Positions 1-7,249 of a stretch of 16,336 bases of DNA are shown piece after piece (position 1 is the first letter of the stretch; every line of letters starts with the position of its first letter). The notes beneath the pieces were generated by a model. The model had not been told where the DNA came from. It worked only from the letters and a program-made list of their open reading frames with translations, and searched no databases. The stretch comes from Candidatus Heimdallarchaeota archaeon (GTDB taxonomy: Archaea > Asgardarchaeota > Heimdallarchaeia > Heimdallarchaeales > Kariarchaeaceae). The stretch is taken from assembly GCA_029882335.1 (NCBI GenBank), contig JAOUKW010000043.1, positions 1 through 16,336 of the forward strand, in the 5' to 3' direction. The position numbers were made by a program, and so were the translations under genes.

Positions 1-108
1 AAATTTGTCATGTCTCATGTAGTTGACATTCCTTTTAAATTACAAAATAATATGGAAAGAGCGAAAGACGAAATTCAAAAATATCGCAATTATGTTGAAT
101 CACATTGA
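1..108 (+). CDS. C-terminal fragment of an unidentified protein (5' end outside window)
   Basis: Frame 1 is open from the first base to a TGA at 106-108 and gives 35 residues ending in a charged, helix-prone tail (KDEIQKYRNYVESH). Codon choice matches the neighbouring genes and the following 194 bases have no long frame, so this looks like the end of a real gene that starts left of the window. There is an internal ATG at 10 but nothing suggests a 32-residue gene. No motif is long enough to name a family. Confidence 0.5.
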   Translation, partial: KFVMSHVVDIPFKLQNNMERAKDEIQKYRNYVESH

Positions 109-271
109 ATTTAAATTAATATAATCAAATAATTTTTCTAAAAAGCTAAATTCATGATCTTTTTCATTTTTCGCCATAATACGACTATCAAACTTAGTTA
201 TAAGTAGTATTTAAACTTATATTTCTTAGAATTACACTCCATTGTAATGTTAAAACTTAGAAGGTCATAAA

Positions 272-283
272 ATTTTTAAACCT
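272..283 (+). promoter_or_regulatory. Putative TATA box for the large surface protein gene
   Basis: The AT-only run tttttaaa lies about 23-30 bases before the ATG at 303. That spacing would place the transcription start at or near the start codon, and no Shine-Dalgarno sequence is present, so a leaderless mRNA is likely. The surroundings are also AT-rich, which limits certainty. Confidence 0.35.
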
Positions 284-302
284 AAATTTAATAACTACAT
301 AC

Positions 303-3300
303 ATGAATTATAAATTCATGAAAAATAGATTTATTTTTACATCATTGATAATATTTCTATTAACATTTGGTTTTGTTGGAGGTGATTTCACTTACAAAGA
401 TGTTAGTATAGAAGTTATCGAAAATACTTCATCTTCAAAGGATGGAGGATCAGCTAATAGAATGAGTGGTAATATTCCAACTAGTATTACTCCTATGGCT
501 GCAGGTGATTCTTTTGATACAGCAATAGAAATATCCATTGGTACTCCATTTAACTCACAGTTAAATGATTCGAATTTTTACTATCAATTTGTAAAATTCC
601 AAGGTTCTGCAGCAACTGTAGTCGATATAATCTTGAATCTTGAAGGTTCAGATGTTGGACAGGATATGGATTTTGATCTCTATGATGAATATCAATCTTA
701 TCTGGATGGTTCATACGATGTTGCATATCCAGAAACAATTTCAGATTATCAACTGCCCTATACTGGTTTTTATTACATTTACATTTATCAATATAATCCA
801 GAAGCTGGTGATAGTAATTTCTCAATATCTGTTAATCAAAAATCACAAGGTATAGTTGAAGGTGAAATCGTGTGGGAAAATCTATTTTCCAAATCACATG
901 GTGATGCAGAGGATATGATGAAATATTTGCAAGCTGAAGGATTTATTGCAAATGATTTCTCGTCATTTGATTTATACAGTCTTGAGAGCAATAGTCCTAA
1001 AGATTATGTAAAGTCTGCCTCCTTAATTATTTATGGTTTATTAAGATATGCAGAATCTGCAATATCAAGGAATCCTGTTGATCCTGCTTCAGAAATATTT
1101 TTGATTCTAGATTTATGTGTCAATATTTTCGAATATGTAGATATCATTTCATTACCTAATGGATTATTACCTGTGGATCTATCATTTATCCCTGCAACAG
1201 ACCCAGATTTTCCAGCATTAGGTGAAGAATTAGTATTGCTTCAGGATAATGTATATAATTTAATGGTAATGAACGATTTAAGATGGTCCGTTATACGTGC
1301 TGCTGATAAATATGGTTATGTGGTAAATGAATTTGATGACCCTTATCAATATGCAAATGATCTTGTTCAAAGAGCAAACAACACTTATAATGCGTTAAGA
1401 TCAACATTTTATGTCAATGATTCAGCTCCCGGATTTTTCTCTAAGACATTTGTAAATGATGTCACATTTTTAAATCAAGGTAAAACAAACTCCAGTACCG
1501 TGGAATTAGAGTCTAATGCATTATTACTTCAAGTTATTAGTAAAATGAGACTTTCAGGTATCAATTATTCATATGCATTACCTGGTGCTTTACTACCTGC
1601 AGAATTGGATGCCTACAATGTAACTTTGGCGACTCATCAAGAAGCATTATACAATTTCATTGTTGCAAATCTAACAGTATCATCAGTACCTTTTACCACG
1701 ATTCGAGCTCCTGGTATTGGTGTGGAATCATGGGATTTAGTAACTGGTGTAAAATCCGACTGGAGTACTTTGCTTGGCCAAATATTCTTAATAGAGACAT
1801 ATCGTTGGGATTCATATTTTTATGATACTTATTATCTAAATTCAGGATATCTAGGAACTGGTATTTCTGGTGAAATAATACCTGCTGATGTGGATCGAGC
1901 TGCTGATTTAGCTTATAATACGATTATCTTATTTTACAGAAATGGGCTTCCTGTTGATAGAATATTAAATAATGAAACTTATCAGGGAGATACTTCCAGT
2001 ATATATAGTATATCTCAATTACTGGGTGTATTTCGACGTTTGTCCAATACATACCAAGATTTATTTAGATTATATGGATCTGATCCAGTATATGGTCGTG
2101 AATGGGTTGAAGTAGGGAAAGTATGGCTAAGAGCAGCAAGAGATTTGAGAGCAACTGTAGATGAAAAGCTATTTGATAATACAAAGAAAAGTTACATTCC
2201 TCAATATGATCATAGAGCCAATCTTTCTTATAGGAAGGATACAGTGTATGAATCAAATTCTTTCCTTGCAAATGCAATCATGCTTGAAGAACACACTCTG
2301 CGTTTTCCATTTAGAGGATATTTATCCTATGATGATGAAGTTTCTGTTGGTACTCCAAGTTTTCTATACCTCAATTTTGATGACCTTGATTATGATTTAC
2401 CTTTAATATTCCATTCTAAATCTTTTTATTTAGATATCAGCCTGAAAGTTACTTTAACTGATTCTACAGGTTTCACTAAAGAAATTGCTAATATTCCTGG
2501 ATTTTTAATAGGTGAATCTGCGTATGGAAATGTATTAGATATAGTTTATACCGTTCAGAACAAGGGTATATATTCAATGACCTTTGAAGTTACACTAGAA
2601 AATGAAGTAGTTGTATTTAAAACGGTCGAAGCAAAAGCTCTTGGTTTAATTCATTTTGATACAACCTCTGATACTCGAGACATAGTATATACGCACCAAA
2701 TAACCAACACATACACAACTGAATTTCTATTAAGAGATGAATCTAATAATCAGATCGCGGATTTAAATTTAAAGGCGTTTTGGTCAAGTACAGGTGATGA
2801 TAGTGGTATCATTGATAATAGTAAATATTTAAAACGAGGAGTTCGTTCATCCAGTTCTGGTAAGGTTTCAATGAGCTTTGATATTTCAACAATTATACAA
2901 GACTTTAATAAAAACACCGAGTTAATTAATAACGGTGAAATCTCATTTTGGATACTTTTAAATGCATCATCTCCTGAATCACAATTCCTTGAAATGATTG
3001 ATCCATATATTGCTCTTCCAGTAAGCATTGTACTATCTTCTTTAGAGGTGATTGTATCACCTGATATTATTTCCTTTGATCAAGGTACAGAGGATGATCT
3101 ATCTATTTCATTTAATGTAAAGAATAATCTAGGAGCAGTTGTGGGTGCTGCAAATATTGGTATTTTCAGTGGTCAGCAGAGCCTAGGTTCAAGTACAACT
3201 GCATCCAATGGATTAACTCAAATTACAATAGATGCAGATGATTTGGCTATATTTAATCCAGGTTTCAATGAGATTACAATTAAAGTGAATCACACCAGAT

Positions 3301-4034
3301 ATCCTGATCTCGAATTCAATTATCAAGTTAATGTTGTTCCTAATTCACTTAGATTAGAATTAGATTCGGAACCTAACTTTGAAGTAGAATTATCTCCTAT
3401 AACTGCATTTCAATATCAGCAAATAGTTCCTCAATCTGTAAAACCAGAAGATCCTAATGATCTTATCTTTGGTGTAACTGGTTCAAATGAACAAGGAGTT
3501 TCTATGCTTGCAACTATTACATTAGAATGGGATTCAACTATGACTCAAGGATATGATCTATCAGGAGAAGTTTACTCAACAGCTGCCACAAATAATCAAA
3601 TAACAATTTCAACCAAAGAGTTAGGTTTTGGAGAATATAATTTGATTATAAAAGGTGTTAAACCAGGTCTTGCATCTGAGGATAATCCTGCAACCTTAGT
3701 TGTATTTATTGATATCATCCAAGGGTCATTTGTAGATTCTTTAATGGCAGCAATGTTTATTATAGCTGGTTTATTGGCTGGTAGTATTATTGGAACATTT
3801 AAGAATAAAATCTTATTATATCTAGGTATGTTAATTACTTGTCCTAATTGTTTCAACTATACTAAGAGACGAAATTATGCATGTCATCAATGTGGTAACT
3901 TAATGCCAGGTAAAGAATTACAATCTGAATTTTCTCTAGATGAGGATAAGGATGAAGAATCTAAAACTAGCATTGCCAAAACTGCTACTTCATCAGAAAC
4001 AAATATAACAATGGATGAAGAACCTTCAAAATAA
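303..4034 (+). CDS. Large secreted, single-pass membrane protein: PPC-like domain, helical region, beta-sandwich repeats, cytosolic zinc ribbon
   Basis: A 1243-residue surface protein of unknown function. Residues 1-27 form a signal peptide: basic KNR, then a hydrophobic stretch (FIFTSLIIFLLTFGFVGG). The ATG at 318 (M6) would also serve, but 303 fits the TATA spacing. Residues about 68-177 resemble a bacterial/archaeal pre-peptidase C-terminal (PPC) beta domain, with the typical DFDLYD strand and a late YYIYIY strand. Residues about 200-660 are mostly helical and could be an alpha/alpha toroid, but no catalytic motif was recognised. Residues about 675-1135 are beta-rich, Ig/CARDB-like repeats. 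A hydrophobic helix at about 1146-1166 is followed by a second hydrophobic patch and CPNC...CHQC (Cys 1180, 1183, 1194, 1197), a zinc ribbon. An acidic Ser/Thr-rich tail ends the protein. The expected topology is ectodomain outside, zinc ribbon inside. The many N-x-S/T sequons are compatible with N-glycosylation. The domain architecture is inferred by eye; adhesin, sensor or polymer-binding roles are all possible. Confidence 0.85.
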   Translation: MNYKFMKNRFIFTSLIIFLLTFGFVGGDFTYKDVSIEVIENTSSSKDGGSANRMSGNIPTSITPMAAGDSFDTAIEISIGTPFNSQLNDSNFYYQFVKFQGSAATVVDIILNLEGSDVGQDMDFDLYDEYQSYLDGSYDVAYPETISDYQLPYTGFYYIYIYQYNPEAGDSNFSISVNQKSQGIVEGEIVWENLFSKSHGDAEDMMKYLQAEGFIANDFSSFDLYSLESNSPKDYVKSASLIIYGLLRYAESAISRNPVDPASEIFLILDLCVNIFEYVDIISLPNGLLPVDLSFIPATDPDFPALGEELVLLQDNVYNLMVMNDLRWSVIRAADKYGYVVNEFDDPYQYANDLVQRANNTYNALRSTFYVNDSAPGFFSKTFVNDVTFLNQGKTNSSTVELESNALLLQVISKMRLSGINYSYALPGALLPAELDAYNVTLATHQEALYNFIVANLTVSSVPFTTIRAPGIGVESWDLVTGVKSDWSTLLGQIFLIETYRWDSYFYDTYYLNSGYLGTGISGEIIPADVDRAADLAYNTIILFYRNGLPVDRILNNETYQGDTSSIYSISQLLGVFRRLSNTYQDLFRLYGSDPVYGREWVEVGKVWLRAARDLRATVDEKLFDNTKKSYIPQYDHRANLSYRKDTVYESNSFLANAIMLEEHTLRFPFRGYLSYDDEVSVGTPSFLYLNFDDLDYDLPLIFHSKSFYLDISLKVTLTDSTGFTKEIANIPGFLIGESAYGNVLDIVYTVQNKGIYSMTFEVTLENEVVVFKTVEAKALGLIHFDTTSDTRDIVYTHQITNTYTTEFLLRDESNNQIADLNLKAFWSSTGDDSGIIDNSKYLKRGVRSSSSGKVSMSFDISTIIQDFNKNTELINNGEISFWILLNASSPESQFLEMIDPYIALPVSIVLSSLEVIVSPDIISFDQGTEDDLSISFNVKNNLGAVVGAANIGIFSGQQSLGSSTTASNGLTQITIDADDLAIFNPGFNEITIKVNHTRYPDLEFNYQVNVVPNSLRLELDSEPNFEVELSPITAFQYQQIVPQSVKPEDPNDLIFGVTGSNEQGVSMLATITLEWDSTMTQGYDLSGEVYSTAATNNQITISTKELGFGEYNLIIKGVKPGLASEDNPATLVVFIDIIQGSFVDSLMAAMFIIAGLLAGSIIGTFKNKILLYLGMLITCPNCFNYTKRRNYACHQCGNLMPGKELQSEFSLDEDKDEESKTSIAKTATSSETNITMDEEPSK

Positions 4035-4381
4035 GTAAAGATTCTATATTTAGAACTCAATTAATGAATAACAAATTATAATACATAAATACTTAAAATA
4101 AATATTTAATAAACATACAAATTAAAATTTGATTTATGAAAAATTGATTTGGCATAAATTTCATAAAAACTATGTATAACAAAAGATATTGAGACTCCGA
4201 TTAGTTTTAGATGATTTCTGTTTTGATATTGTGAATATTAACAGTGTATTAAAAGTTAATAGATTTGCCAATTAGTATCATTACCAGAATATTTTATGAT
4301 AGGTGTAATTAGTAAATTTATCGCGTTATAATTATTAATCAATTCTGAATAGAAGAAATACAGATATTGGTGTATTTTAAC
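4035..4381. other. Convergent intergenic region, 347 bases, no gene seen
   Basis: The region lies between the 3' ends of the surface protein gene and the phosphatase gene. All frames are broken by frequent stops and no open frame exceeds a few codons from an ATG. No tRNA-like fold was recognised. The only structure seen is a 9-base inverted repeat at 4133-4167, listed separately. Confidence 0.6.
4133..4167. repeat. Perfect 9-base inverted repeat with 17-base spacer
   Basis: tttatgaaa (4133-4141) and tttcataaa (4159-4167) are exact reverse complements. The pair sits about 100 bases after the stop of the large surface gene. As RNA it would form a weak AT-rich hairpin, so it could protect a 3' end or be chance in such AT-rich DNA. 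Confidence 0.3.
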
Positions 4382-4933
4382 TTAAACTCTGTCAAATATA
4401 CTTTTAGAAATTCTACCACCAATAATCCAACCCCAAGATAAAAATGATAAATTCTTCCAGCTATCATACATTTTTTCAGGATGAAGTTCTTTCATCTTAC
4501 CAAATAGCGTGGCAAGTAAAGTACCATGTGATACCAATAATATTTCTTTATCGGGATGTAGTGATTCAATTCTAGACATGAAACTGTATATCCTATAAAA
4601 TGCTTGATGTATTTTTTCTCCCGGATAATCCCCATAGAAATACCTATTTTTCATATTTAAGTATTCTTCATTGGTCATAAACTTTGTAACTTGATGATCT
4701 ACCTCTTTTAAATCCGCGGAAATCATTAAATCTGCTTTTATTTGGTCTGATATGATAGTTGCTGTTTGAAGTGCCTTCATTTCTGGAGATGTATAAATTA
4801 AATTTATTCTATTTAAATGAGGGAAAGTCGCATTTATTTTAGTATCTTTAATCGCTTTTTCAGTTAATTCCCATTGATCCTTACTTTTACCTTCATCAAT
4901 CAATGGTTCTGCATGTCTAAGAAATATGACCAT
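4382..4933 (-). CDS. Histidine phosphatase superfamily protein (phosphoglycerate mutase-like)
   Basis: A 183-residue cytosolic protein, a normal length for a single-domain member of the branch 1 histidine phosphatases. It begins with FLRHAEP, where H7 would be the phospho-accepting histidine; the usual RHG is RHA here. TSPEMKALQTA (48-58) matches the family's SPxxRAxQTA segment, with Lys53 where Arg is common. E77 in LKEVDH is the likely proton donor and VSHGTLL carries the second active-site histidine, H136. These residues support an active phosphatase or mutase. The substrate (sugar phosphate, nucleotide or other small phosphoester) cannot be read from the sequence. There is no close partner gene: it is convergent with the surface protein gene and divergent from the next gene. 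Confidence 0.88.
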   Translation of the reverse strand: MVIFLRHAEPLIDEGKSKDQWELTEKAIKDTKINATFPHLNRINLIYTSPEMKALQTATIISDQIKADLMISADLKEVDHQVTKFMTNEEYLNMKNRYFYGDYPGEKIHQAFYRIYSFMSRIESLHPDKEILLVSHGTLLATLFGKMKELHPEKMYDSWKNLSFLSWGWIIGGRISKSIFDRV

Positions 4934-5226
4934 CTTTTCTTTGTTATTTAAAATTAACTAATAAAGATTATTAACAGTATAGGTATTTTGGAGGGTTTAT
5001 ATTTGATAAATAATCAAAATTGAAGGATTAATTGAATATTTGTTTTATCTAATGGTCTTGTAATCAGTTATCTTTGCAGTTAGCTCGTGTTATACGCAAT
5101 TCGATAAATCATACTCAAGGGTAAATAATATTCTAGTAGATGATCTCAACTAAATGATTAATACAAATCAGATAATCTTCAAAAAGTAGTAGTAATATTT
5201 AATTACAAAGGTATGTATATGTTCTT
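4934..5226. other. Divergent intergenic region, 293 bases, promoters only
   Basis: The region separates the divergent phosphatase and small membrane protein genes. No open frame of note and no convincing tRNA or sRNA was found. A stretch at about 5070-5120 is a little richer in G and C than its surroundings. An isolated ggagggtttatattt at about 4990 has TATA character, but no gene follows it. Confidence 0.5.
5192..5202 (+). promoter_or_regulatory. Putative TATA box for the 195-residue membrane protein gene
   Basis: taatatttaat lies 25-35 bases before the ATG at 5227. This is the spacing expected for an archaeal TATA box with transcription starting at or just before the start codon. No Shine-Dalgarno sequence is visible. 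Confidence 0.4.
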
Positions 5227-5814
5227 ATGGTTTTACATGAAGGTATTGATTTCTTCAGTTTTATTCCAGCAATCGGAGCAGCAGCTCTTTCTGTATTGAA
5301 CTGGTTGAAACTAAGAAAAGGAGCTGATTTACGTCCATATCGTATTTTAAATTATGCTATTTGGGGATTAAAAAAAGATAGTAACTTAACTAAGTGGTTA
5401 TGGATTCCTATTATTGTTAATAATAAAGGAATGCAAGATGGATACATAACAAATGTAAATCTCGAAATTGTTAGTGATGGTGCATCTAAACCGATAAAAT
5501 CACATCGTAGAGTTGAACTATTAGATTTTACTCCTGCACAATTAAAAAATATGAATTTAAATCAATTTAAATCTGGTGGTTTAAAAGTATTTAATCCAAT
5601 CTATCCTATTATTATTCCTTCACAAGACGGAAAATCATTCATAATGGAATGTAGTGATTTGGAAAATATAATTCCACTAGACAAAGAAGTTAATATGAGA
5701 GTCGAGTTAACTTTTAACGATGATCTTACTTCTAAAATAGAATTTCCATATAAACTTACTTCACAGGGTTTTGAAAAATCATTAGATGGAATAATTTGGT
5801 TAGATGTAAATTAA
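5227..5814 (+). CDS. Hypothetical protein with one N-terminal membrane segment and a beta-rich domain
   Basis: I do not recognise this 195-residue protein. Residues about 7-29 form one hydrophobic segment (FFSFIPAIGAAALSVLNWLKL) followed by the basic RKG, consistent with an N-terminal anchor that keeps the remainder on the cytoplasmic side. Residues about 55-190 alternate short hydrophobic strands with polar turns (WIPIIVNNKG, YITNVNLEIV, VNMRVELTF), suggesting an immunoglobulin-like beta-sandwich. The NNKG...I.NV.LEI pattern is common in proteins with a membrane helix plus beta-sandwich in bacteria and archaea. No catalytic motif was seen. It has its own promoter and ends 34 bases from the convergent glycosyltransferase gene, so the context gives no function. 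Confidence 0.75.
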   Translation: MVLHEGIDFFSFIPAIGAAALSVLNWLKLRKGADLRPYRILNYAIWGLKKDSNLTKWLWIPIIVNNKGMQDGYITNVNLEIVSDGASKPIKSHRRVELLDFTPAQLKNMNLNQFKSGGLKVFNPIYPIIIPSQDGKSFIMECSDLENIIPLDKEVNMRVELTFNDDLTSKIEFPYKLTSQGFEKSLDGIIWLDVN

Positions 5815-5819
5815 AAAAA
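5813..5819 (-). terminator. Putative oligo-T terminator for the glycosyltransferase gene
   Basis: Seven consecutive A on the plus strand give T7 on the minus strand, about 30 bases past the stop of the minus-strand glycosyltransferase gene. Archaeal RNA polymerase commonly stops at such T runs without a hairpin. Confidence 0.35.
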
Positions 5820-5836
5820 TAGTTTAAAGAATAGTG

Positions 5837-5850
5837 TTTTTCACGATTTT
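5837..5850 (+). terminator. Putative oligo-T terminator for the 195-residue protein gene
   Basis: T5 at 5837-5841 and T4 at 5847-5850 lie 23-36 bases after the stop codon at 5814. They overlap the end of the opposing gene. This is weak evidence in AT-rich DNA. Confidence 0.25.
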
Positions 5851-7075
5851 ATATTAGTAGATCTAAAGATTTCAATTTTTCATGTTTCAAATTTTTATTT
5901 TGGTTAATCAGAATATACAAAATCGAACTATTGGCAATAAATATTAAAATAACTCCAATCCATGCAATTGTTGGAAGCACATCATTGCTCCTTAAACATC
6001 CACTTTCGCAAGATAAAATTCCAATCATATAAATGAAAAAGTTAATGAAAATTAACATTATAAATTTATATTCCTTGCTTCGTAGTGATTGTATAATTAT
6101 TGGTATTAAGGGATAATAAGTGTATAAATCATAGCTGTTATAATGTTGACGTGTTGTTAAGACATAAGTAGCAGAAACTAAGGCAGTAAATAGATAGAAA
6201 CTATTTGGTTCATCGATTTTCTTAAAATTTATCATGAGATATGTTACCAAGATGAGTAATATAAATTGGACAATAATAATGTAAATCCCTGATACATCAC
6301 TTAACAAATAGTACCATAGAGAATAATTTGGGGTCAATCTATTTACTTGGAACTTGATAACAGATAAAAATGAATTACGATAAACGAGATAAAAATAACT
6401 GGTAATGACTATAATAATACTTGTACTAGATTTTAATATAGTTAAAATTTCCTTATATCTTTTATTTTTATATAGAGAAATAATTATCCCTATTATTCCT
6501 ACACCTGGAAGAAGTTTTACCATAACTCCTAATCCGAGTATGAATCCAGCAAAGGAAATCCTTCCTTTAGATGCAAGATATAAACCTAAAAATAAAAAGA
6601 AGATTGCAAACTGATCAAATTTGCCAAAATAGTTTGTTACTATTAATAGAGGATTTAAAAAATAAAGCACATTTATCAGATGAATTTCTTTTTCTTCTTT
6701 TGGCTGAATTAATTTTATAAGAATTATGTAAGTAAATACAACAAATAACCATGTAATAAATCGAATTAGGAATTCTGAAGGACCAAAAATAATTAAGAAT
6801 ACAGCCATAAAATAGAAATACACTGGAAAATGAGCAGGTGGTAAATAATATATGATTCCATCTCTTTCAAGTGTTTCTTGTAAATATAGAGGGGTGCCGT
6901 TGGAGATCATTAAAATTGATTCATAATTAATTAGCCATACAATATTATCCAAATTAATTAATGAGATTATTAGGTGAAATAGTAAATAAAGAATAGTTGA
7001 AAAAATTACTCTATTTGTTAAAAAGACTGGATTAAAGTTTAAAAAATTCCCCATTTGATTTTTAATAGTATGCAT
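5849..7075 (-). CDS. Polytopic GT-C glycosyltransferase (GT87-like, probable polyprenyl-phosphate-mannose user)
   Basis: A 408-residue integral membrane protein with roughly eleven or twelve hydrophobic helices. The segment NYFGKFDQFAIFFLFLGLYL (148-167), followed by AGFILGLGVMVKLLPGV (176-192), is the hallmark of GT87-type (DUF2029) mannosyltransferases. Its conserved G-x-x-D-Q and K-x-x-P lie in helices after the first large outer loop. That loop (about 50-85, with NGTPLY and YLPP) corresponds to the catalytic loop of GT-C enzymes. Such enzymes transfer a sugar from a lipid-phosphate carrier to glycans or lipids outside the cytoplasm; the acceptor here is unknown. The ATG at 7075 is preferred because a TATA-like box lies 26-38 bases upstream; a TTG at 7081 would add two residues. 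It is transcribed alone, divergent from the ABC exporter genes. Confidence 0.82.
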   Translation of the reverse strand: MHTIKNQMGNFLNFNPVFLTNRVIFSTILYLLFHLIISLINLDNIVWLINYESILMISNGTPLYLQETLERDGIIYYLPPAHFPVYFYFMAVFLIIFGPSEFLIRFITWLFVVFTYIILIKLIQPKEEKEIHLINVLYFLNPLLIVTNYFGKFDQFAIFFLFLGLYLASKGRISFAGFILGLGVMVKLLPGVGIIGIIISLYKNKRYKEILTILKSSTSIIIVITSYFYLVYRNSFLSVIKFQVNRLTPNYSLWYYLLSDVSGIYIIIVQFILLILVTYLMINFKKIDEPNSFYLFTALVSATYVLTTRQHYNSYDLYTYYPLIPIIIQSLRSKEYKFIMLIFINFFIYMIGILSCESGCLRSNDVLPTIAWIGVILIFIANSSILYILINQNKNLKHEKLKSLDLLI

Positions 7076-7100
7076 ATTCAAATTATAATGTAGATTAACA

Positions 7101-7113
7101 AATATAAATATTT
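7101..7113 (-). promoter_or_regulatory. Putative TATA box for the glycosyltransferase gene
   Basis: On the minus strand this reads aaatatttatatt, centred about 31 bases before the ATG at 7075. The spacing suits a leaderless transcript. Confidence 0.4.
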
Positions 7114-7220
7114 GCTAATTTAACTTATTGTAAGTAGTTTAAACAGATCAATTATATTTTATAATACTATTATTTTGTATTTTACTAATATAACCGAATG
7201 ACATCAATTTATTTTTTAAG

Positions 7221-7230
7221 AAATATTTAT
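7221..7230 (+). promoter_or_regulatory. Putative TATA box for the ABC exporter operon
   Basis: aaatatttat lies 20-29 bases before the TTG start at 7250, directly preceded by a short purine stretch (aag) in the position of a BRE. The spacing suits a leaderless transcript of the two-gene operon. Confidence 0.35.
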
Positions 7231-7249
7231 TAAAATAGATTGAATAAAA

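Noticed and set aside
550..825. Minus-strand open frame inside the large surface gene
   Set aside because: It lies wholly inside a convincing gene, its product has no recognisable features, and it has no promoter-like sequence. The same reasoning removes the other antisense or out-of-frame reads inside coding genes, such as 2065-2277, 2750-3028, 3596-3856, 9313-9537 and 14811-15065.
5070..5125. Possible tRNA or small RNA, because of a slightly higher G+C stretch containing attcgataaatc, similar to a T-loop
   Set aside because: The flanking bases do not pair to form a T stem, and no acceptor or anticodon stem could be drawn.
5136..5175. Possible C/D box sRNA (two gatga-like motifs)
   Set aside because: Neither motif is a full RTGATGA box and no CTGA D box lies at the proper distance.
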